From CAZFER01 sp964517495 (lineage in GTDB: Bacteria; Hinthialibacterota; Hinthialibacteria; Hinthialibacterales; Hinthialibacteraceae): DNA of 47,453 nt. Every line of letters starts with the position of its first letter. Within the stretch, counting starts at the first letter, position 1. The notes under the pieces are model-generated. The model made no database searches. It was not told where the DNA came from and worked only from the letters and a program-made list of their open reading frames with translations. The translations under genes and the position numbers were made by a program. Below are positions 42,801 to 47,453 of this stretch, one piece after another. The DNA lies in contig CAZFER010000051.1 in the NCBI GenBank assembly GCA_964517495.1, positions 1-47,453 of the forward strand. The letters are read 5' to 3'.

Positions 42801-44351
42801 CAACAATTGGGGACGATCAGACAAACACGCCAATGGCGTATCATTCCCCATCGATCCAACCGGTTCTTTTCCATTTTCGACCATTGGACCGATCAAAACT
42901 TTCAAATCCTCGTCGGTATACCCGAAAGCCTGCTGTTTTCGTAAACGCTCAGTAGGATCAGCCACCGTTCGTTCTGCCGGTTCTGGCAGATCGTTCAGGG
43001 TCAGTCTATTCTCATTCAACCATTGGCCATACGGATGTGCCGTAGCCAATTCATGCTTAATTTCCTCATCGTCAATAATGCGACCTTGTTCAATATCAAT
43101 CAGGAACATACGTCCCGGTTGTAGCCGTCCCTTGGACACCACATTTTCAGGTGGGATATCCAACACCCCCGCTTCGGAAGCCATGACACAAAAATCATCG
43201 CTCGTCACCCAATAGCGGGAAGGACGAAGACCATTTCGATCCAGGACCGCCCCGATACTGACACCATCCGTAAATGCAATCGATGCCGGGCCATCCCAGG
43301 GTTCCATCATGCAGGAGTGGTATTCATAAAAGTCCTTTTTCTCCTGGCTCATGCTCTCATGGCCACTCCAGGCTTCTGGGATCAGCATAACCACGGAATG
43401 ATGGAGCGAACGTCCCCCTAAAGCCAATAATTCCAAAGCGTTATCAATGATGGCGGAGTCACTGGCATCAGGCGTGGTGATTGGGAATATCTTCTTAATA
43501 TCATCCCCGAACAATTCGGTGGCGAACATGGATTCCCTCGCATGCATCCAATTTATATTCCCACGCAACGTGTTGATTTCCCCATTATGGGCGAGATATC
43601 GAAATGGATGCGCCAAATCCCACGTTGGGAACGTATTGGTACTATACCGCTGGTGAACCAGTGCTAACGCGCTCTTAAATTCAGGATCAGCCAAATCAAG
43701 GTAATATTTCTCAATTTGGTGGGCGATTAAGAGCCCTTTGTACACAATGGTTTTATATGAAAGGCTGGGGATATAAAAGTATCCCGCCTTGTCTTCATTC
43801 TCACGAATGAGATTTTCAACTCGCTTGCGAATCACATACAACTTTCGCTCAAATTGCATGGGATCAATCGTTGTGGGTCCCCGTTTGATAAAGAGTTGCC
43901 TGATAACGGGTTCAACTTCCCGCGCCAGCCATCCAATATGCTGATTATCACGAGGAACATCACGCCATCCAAGTATTTCCTGGTTTTCTTCTCGAATGAT
44001 GGATTCCAACGCTTTTTCAGCCCAGGATCGTTTTTCTTCATCCCACGACAGAAAAATCACACCAACGGCATATTCTCCAAATGGAGGAAGATCAAACGAA
44101 TATTTATCTGCCTCTTTCCGGAAAAATTCATCAGGCATTTGAAATAGCATTCCGGCCCCATCGCCTGTATCCGGATCACATCCACAGGCCCCCCGATGGG
44201 TCAAATTAACTAATACCTCAATACCCTTTTTTATAATATCGTGGGATTTAATCCCTTTTATATTGGCAACGAATCCAACCCCACAATTATCATGTTCGGT
44301 TATCGGATCATATAGACCCATTTTTTCCGAGAGATATCCTTTTTTCATCAT
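39801..44351 (-). CDS. gltB: Glutamate synthase large subunit
   Basis: This 1516-residue enzyme makes two glutamates from glutamine and 2-oxoglutarate. An N-terminal amidotransferase starts after a short propeptide, with the nucleophile Cys in EHDNCGVGF (residue 23 from the chosen start). A central domain follows, then the FMN-binding synthase domain (GAMSFGALSKEAHETLA, NTGEGGEDPERF, KPGEGGQLPGHKV, VSGDSGGTGASPLSSI). The [3Fe-4S] cysteines are in CIMMRKCHLNTCPVGIAT. The C-terminal domain has GXXGXXXG repeats such as GDANDYTCKGMSGG. ATG at 44351 has GAGAAGG upstream; a TTG at 44408 would add a tail. It is cotranscribed with gltD. Confidence 0.98.
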   Translation of the reverse strand: MMKKGYLSEKMGLYDPITEHDNCGVGFVANIKGIKSHDIIKKGIEVLVNLTHRGACGCDPDTGDGAGMLFQMPDEFFRKEADKYSFDLPPFGEYAVGVIFLSWDEEKRSWAEKALESIIREENQEILGWRDVPRDNQHIGWLAREVEPVIRQLFIKRGPTTIDPMQFERKLYVIRKRVENLIRENEDKAGYFYIPSLSYKTIVYKGLLIAHQIEKYYLDLADPEFKSALALVHQRYSTNTFPTWDLAHPFRYLAHNGEINTLRGNINWMHARESMFATELFGDDIKKIFPITTPDASDSAIIDNALELLALGGRSLHHSVVMLIPEAWSGHESMSQEKKDFYEYHSCMMEPWDGPASIAFTDGVSIGAVLDRNGLRPSRYWVTSDDFCVMASEAGVLDIPPENVVSKGRLQPGRMFLIDIEQGRIIDDEEIKHELATAHPYGQWLNENRLTLNDLPEPAERTVADPTERLRKQQAFGYTDEDLKVLIGPMVENGKEPVGSMGNDTPLACLSDRPQLLYQYFKQLFAQVTNPPIDPIREELIMSLETYIGSEQNLFDATPEHCRQLKLQQPILTDDDLEKIRQLDGSIKSITLSTLYKVAEGGDGMKAALDELCRNVSKAVEEGIDILILSDRGVDVEHAPIPALLANAAVHHHLIREGTRTRVGLVLESGEPREVMHFALLVGYGAGAINPYLAYETIEQLLDDNRIEGKFTKEKAIKNYINAINKGLLKVFSKMGISTLQSYRGAQIFEAIGLSQEVIDQYFTKTTSRIGGIGLDIIAKEAQMRHRYAFPRTKDINSDLMMSGNYQWRRFGEHHMINPETVAKLQHSVKIKSYEVYKEFAHLINDENKQRTTIRGLLDFDWKPEPIPIEEVEPVEAITWRFCTGAMSFGALSKEAHETLAIAMNRLGGKSNTGEGGEDPERFIPLPNGDSKNSAIKQIASGRFGVTIEYLANAKQLQIKMAQGAKPGEGGQLPGHKVDEVIAKVRYSTPGVTLISPPPHHDIYSIEDLAQLIHDLKNSNPSADVSVKLVSEVGVGTVAAGVSKGKSDHVLVSGDSGGTGASPLSSIKHAGLPWELGLSETQQVLVRNDLRGRICVQTDGQIKTGRDCIVAACLGADEFGVSTAALIASGCIMMRKCHLNTCPVGIATQNKELRKKYHGKADEVVNYFRFVAQEMREIMAKLGVRKVDDLIGRMDLLKVRDDIDHWKAKTLNLGAILHMPEESRKYAIRWVERQDHGLDKALDNQLIELAREAIENQKPVEINLPIRNINRTVGTTLSHEIVKRYRMKGLPEDTIKINFTGSAGQSLAAFLSNGISMTVEGDANDYTCKGMSGGRVVIYPPKNATFVPEENILIGNVVLYGATSGECYFRGVAGERFCVRNSGAWTVVEGVGDHGCEYMTGGRAVILGSTGRNFAAGMSGGIAYVLDEEGKFEGRCNLSMVDLESVQEPDAISELRGMIQKHFAYTNSAVAQKILENWEDYLPKFVKVMPKEFKRYLREKAEKEKEEMVLEEVSHG

Positions 44352-44504
44352 ACAAGCCTTCTCTTTCTTAATCCTTGTAGAGACACGAATGCCCCATTTG
44401 TCTGTCAAAATGTTTTCGTATGTATAGTACGCTTATGATAATCCCGGCTGAAAAATTAAATTAGATTATTTCCAAGGATATGACTCACTGAAATGTGAGC
44501 GATT

Positions 44505-44534
44505 ATTATAGCGGAAGTTATCCTATCCCTTCAA
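44505..44534 (-). promoter_or_regulatory. Candidate sigma-70 promoter of gltBD
   Basis: On the minus strand TTGAAG and TATAAT are 18 bp apart. The -10 is perfect and the -35 is 4 of 6. The leader would be about 147 bases. A small ctcac/gtgag inverted repeat lies just past the expected start site and could be an operator. Confidence 0.5.
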
Positions 44535-44585
44535 GGATTAATACATTCCATCGATTTTGGGGTCATGGATTATTCCTGACCGAAG

Positions 44586-44606
44586 GTGGAATCATTTTGA
44601 TTCCAC
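44586..44606. promoter_or_regulatory. Perfect hairpin upstream of the gltB promoter
   Basis: gtggaatca and tgattccac form a perfect 9-bp inverted repeat around ttt. It lies about 50 bp upstream of the -35 box of the gltB promoter candidate, a usual place for an activator site. No T run follows on either strand, so a terminator is less likely. Confidence 0.4.
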
Positions 44607-44859
44607 ACTTTGAATGTGCCGAAATGTCATGATGAACTGTCTCATCCTTACGGCGGGCCTATGGCCTTTTTCAATTTGTGGCAATTATTATACCTCCAAA
44701 CCTCTTTAAATAAAGAATAAAGATAATGTATCCCCCTGCAAGAACCATAACAGGCTTATATATAATGACTTAACATCCAAAAAACCTCAGTAAATTTAAC
44801 CTGAATACCCTCTTGTCAACAATAAATTCTAATAACAGGTCGTGACACTATAATCGAGC

Positions 44860-47385
44860 TTAATTTGTTTTCAAGCGATCCAGTAATGTTTCAATTTCTT
44901 TTTTCACTTTTTGAGTAATCAATCGATAGTCATCATCCTTGGGATAAAATGGTTTTCCCACTGCCATTTTTACGGTCCCCCGTTTTGGATGAAATTTTCC
45001 CCTTACCAACACTTTTTCACCACCCGAAATCGCCACCGGGACGACCGGAACTTGAAGATTTTGAGCCATTATTCCCACTCCTTCCCGAAATGGGAGCATT
45101 TCACCTGATGTTGTCCGGGCTCCTTCCGGGAACAATAAAACATTCCACCCATCATCCAACAGTTCACCGGCATAGGCCATGCTCTGCCGAAAACCAGCGC
45201 TTTGTGGAAGGGGAAAGAGATTGATTAAAGTGGTAGCAAATTGCCACGCCAGCCATTTGCCCAGTTTCACCAAAACCGGCCGGCCTTCAGCATCAAAATA
45301 TTCCTTCCACGCGGCAGGGCAGATCCGCCGCTTTAAATGGGACGGGAAAAAGTTCTGGATCAACAGGGTATCCAAGTGACTTGTGTGATTCGATACAATT
45401 AATAACGGCCCCTTAAAGTCGTTTAAATTCTCCATCCCGGTTAATTTCAACTCACAAAACAACCATAGGAATGGCTTCACAATCACTGCATTGGATATAA
45501 ATCGAACACACTGCCAAAATGGCGCACGAGTCCAACGCCGGAAGTTTAAATCTGACTCGGCTTTTCCACGATTCTCAACAAACTGCTCTAAATCAGACAA
45601 CCTGGCATCCACCGTGACGAGCGCATCATCGATATCAAGCCGGAATTCCTCTTCCAACCGAGAAACCAAATCAATTCGATCAATTGAACCAAGTCCAAGA
45701 TCCGGCCCCAATCTGGCATCCGGTTTTAAATCCTCAGGTTTCAGATTGCCAATATCACAAATAATCCTTTGAAATGCGGATAACGATACCACAGGCTGCC
45801 CAAAAGTATCGATTGAATCATTTTCAATCTGCTTGCGCACCTCATTCTTTTTGATCTTCAAAGTTGTGGTTTTCGGAAATTCAGGTAGGGGCCATATGCT
45901 ATATGAATGGATACGTTGTTCAGGCGATAATTGCCCATTGGCGTAATCAATAATGGATTGAGGATCAACTGTTTCATCATTTAACAACAATACTGCATGA
46001 ATCAGGTCTTCTTGCTCGCCCACCCCTAATACACAAACTTCATCAAGTGCTGGATGCTCAAGTAATGTATTTTCAATGTCTTCTGGATAAATATTGATCC
46101 CATCTGCGGTTACGATAACATCTTTTTTACGGCTGCGAATATATAAAAAGCGATCTTCATCAAATTCACCCACATCACCGGTTTTATACCAGCCATTCTC
46201 AAAAACTTCAGCAGTGGCATCGGGATTATTAAAATAGCCATCGAAAACATTCGGTCCTTTGGCCCTGATTTCATTTCCCTCACCTAACTGCAATTCAACC
46301 TGCTCCAAGGGAAAACCAACCGATCCCAGACGTGTCTTCCCAATGCGTGTTGCGGTGAGTACCGGGCTGGTTTCGGTAAGGCCATAACCTTGCAATAATT
46401 CATAACCCAAATGGTTCCAGAATTTCTCCACCTCTCGATCCAATGCTGCCCCACCGGATACGAAGAGAATGAAGTCTTTGTTGATGCGTTTGTGAATTGG
46501 GTAAAAATACCATTTCAGAAAAGATTTCGACACAAATCGGGCTAAATAGCGCCCCAATCGTAAATAGTAGGTGAGATGTTTCTGCCTTATCTCATTCTCT
46601 ATCCTTTGTTTAAGGAGGGTTAAAAGGCGGGGCACTAATACCATCACTGTGATTTTTTTGCGCTGGAACACATTGAACAACGCAGAAGGTTTAAGTGCTT
46701 GAAGATAACAAACTGTTCCTCCCCCCGCGAAGGGAGCCCAAAAACCGGCGGTTTGTTCCAATGCATGGCTTAATGGTAAAACCGACAATAAATGATAGGT
46801 GGAATCAACTGGCACCACCTTTAAAACATCGGTCACATTACTTGCTATATTATATTGTGAAAGCACCACCCCTTTTGGCTTTCCTGTGGTTCCTGAGGTA
46901 TAGACAATTTCCACCCAATCCTCCGATAGAACCATAGAAGGCTCATTCACTGGTTCAACATCATTAAGTTGCGAGAATAAGGTTTCGATCAACAGAGATG
47001 GAAATGAAAATCCTGGATCCTTTTGGGTTTGAGAGCGAATAAGCCATTTCGCCTGAGTCTCATCAGCCACCCGCTGGACAAAATCAGACCGGTTACGCGC
47101 ATCCAAGGGAACCAACACAACCCCTTCCTGAACACACGCGAAATAAACAACTGCCCATTCCGGCCGGTTGGCCGCCCAAAGCAAAAGCCGATCCCCTTTT
47201 TGAAGGCCACGGTCACGCAGAAAGCGCCGCATCCGCTGGCTCAGATCGTATAGTTCATCATAAGTGTAATGAAAGATACGGAAGCCATTAAAAAACCGCA
47301 CCGCTTCCCTACCCTCACGCTCAGGAAACAACTCCACAATCTCAGCCAGAGTGGTGTAGGTATGATTTGACATGTTCATATTCAT
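44860..47385 (-). CDS. AMP-forming acyl ligase / acyl carrier / PlsC-type acyltransferase fusion
   Basis: This protein of about 841 residues combines three parts (positions counted from the in-frame TTG at 47403). Residues ~15-525 form an AMP-dependent acyl ligase, with IVYTSGTTGKPKGVVLS (166-182), QGYGLTETSPVL (338-349) and YKTGDVGEFDEDRFLYIRSRKKD (406-428). Residues ~540-610 form an acyl carrier-type domain with LGLGSIDRID, where Ser573 would carry phosphopantetheine. Residues ~640-840 are a PlsC-type acyltransferase with NHTSHLD (His673-x4-Asp678) and FPEGARTTSG (758). It may activate a fatty acid, hold it and pass it to a lysophospholipid, like E. coli Aas but in reverse domain order. ATG at 47385 follows GGGGAAG. 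Confidence 0.92.
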   Translation of the reverse strand: MNMNMSNHTYTTLAEIVELFPEREGREAVRFFNGFRIFHYTYDELYDLSQRMRRFLRDRGLQKGDRLLLWAANRPEWAVVYFACVQEGVVLVPLDARNRSDFVQRVADETQAKWLIRSQTQKDPGFSFPSLLIETLFSQLNDVEPVNEPSMVLSEDWVEIVYTSGTTGKPKGVVLSQYNIASNVTDVLKVVPVDSTYHLLSVLPLSHALEQTAGFWAPFAGGGTVCYLQALKPSALFNVFQRKKITVMVLVPRLLTLLKQRIENEIRQKHLTYYLRLGRYLARFVSKSFLKWYFYPIHKRINKDFILFVSGGAALDREVEKFWNHLGYELLQGYGLTETSPVLTATRIGKTRLGSVGFPLEQVELQLGEGNEIRAKGPNVFDGYFNNPDATAEVFENGWYKTGDVGEFDEDRFLYIRSRKKDVIVTADGINIYPEDIENTLLEHPALDEVCVLGVGEQEDLIHAVLLLNDETVDPQSIIDYANGQLSPEQRIHSYSIWPLPEFPKTTTLKIKKNEVRKQIENDSIDTFGQPVVSLSAFQRIICDIGNLKPEDLKPDARLGPDLGLGSIDRIDLVSRLEEEFRLDIDDALVTVDARLSDLEQFVENRGKAESDLNFRRWTRAPFWQCVRFISNAVIVKPFLWLFCELKLTGMENLNDFKGPLLIVSNHTSHLDTLLIQNFFPSHLKRRICPAAWKEYFDAEGRPVLVKLGKWLAWQFATTLINLFPLPQSAGFRQSMAYAGELLDDGWNVLLFPEGARTTSGEMLPFREGVGIMAQNLQVPVVPVAISGGEKVLVRGKFHPKRGTVKMAVGKPFYPKDDDYRLITQKVKKEIETLLDRLKTN

Positions 47386-47453
47386 CAACAAACACTTCCC
47401 CAAATGAACATTATTTTACTCGGTGCATGATAATTTGTTTGCTGAAAAAGACG

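Larger units (their letters stand above)
44352..44859. other. 508-bp intergenic region upstream of gltB
   Basis: No gene was seen. It holds a good minus-strand promoter candidate (44505-44534) and a perfect hairpin (44586-44606). Also a smaller inverted repeat, ctcac and gtgag, lies between the promoter and the gene (44484-44499). Confidence 0.6.

Overview
The window looks like chromosomal DNA from a free-living, diderm (Gram-negative type) bacterium of an uncultured lineage. By eye it is moderately AT-rich. Signs of an outer envelope and secretion are a bifunctional class A penicillin-binding protein, SppA, a sugar-1-phosphate adenylyltransferase of the RfaE2 type, a WecA-like undecaprenyl-phosphate sugar transferase, a type II pseudopilin and many glycosyltransferases. 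The pseudopilin (start MKKEGFTLIELL, then NFLNAQIRAKVARTK), the UnbV/CRTAC1-type protein, a DUF1015 protein and an interspersed element that reads REGDAPAEP resemble what I know from Planctomycetota, Sumerlaeota, Hydrogenedentota and Omnitrophota. The phylum assignment is only an inference. No rRNA, tRNA, CRISPR array, prophage or intact insertion sequence was seen.

Layout: 0.1-2.6 kb holds a DUF309 protein, an unrecognised four-repeat protein and a YdjM-like membrane protein. 2.6-5.2 kb is a two-gene unit of a GT4 glycosyltransferase with an inserted beta-rich domain and a methyltransferase. 5.5-8.7 kb has a degenerate NtrC-type regulator divergent from a Tat-exported phosphotriesterase-like enzyme. 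8.7-11.3 kb has a split transketolase and the pseudopilin. 11.4-14.7 kb is a plus-strand run of RfaE2-like enzyme, GT2, TlyA and NAD kinase. 14.65-24.3 kb is a long minus-strand block: YIP1 protein, Rpn-type nuclease, a secreted protein of unknown role, CRTAC1-type protein, TPR protein, UDP-xylose synthase-like enzyme, CgeB-like glycosyltransferase and Maf/DUF115-like protein. 24.5-29.3 kb has RarA, BirA, SppA and the WecA-like transferase. 29.3-34.2 kb has an EF-hand protein, DUF1015 and PBP1A. 34.2-35.6 kb has an MNT antitoxin-type gene with a truncated HEPN partner, then a zinc alcohol dehydrogenase. 35.7-38.4 kb has a STAS protein, an RpoD-family sigma factor with a clear terminator, and a repeat-bearing gap. 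38.4-44.4 kb is gltBD, and 44.9-47.4 kb is a three-domain acyl-activating/acyl carrier/acyltransferase fusion.

Most genes are household, envelope and surface-polysaccharide functions. The least ordinary points are the regulator that has lost GAFTGA and its phosphoacceptor Asp, the insertion inside the GT4 enzyme, the four-repeat protein, the acyltransferase fusion, the broken MNT/HEPN pair, and the long minus-strand block that combines secreted beta-propeller-type, TPR and glycosylation genes. I found no single locus that I can call a clearly new system; the 14.65-22.6 kb block is the best candidate.
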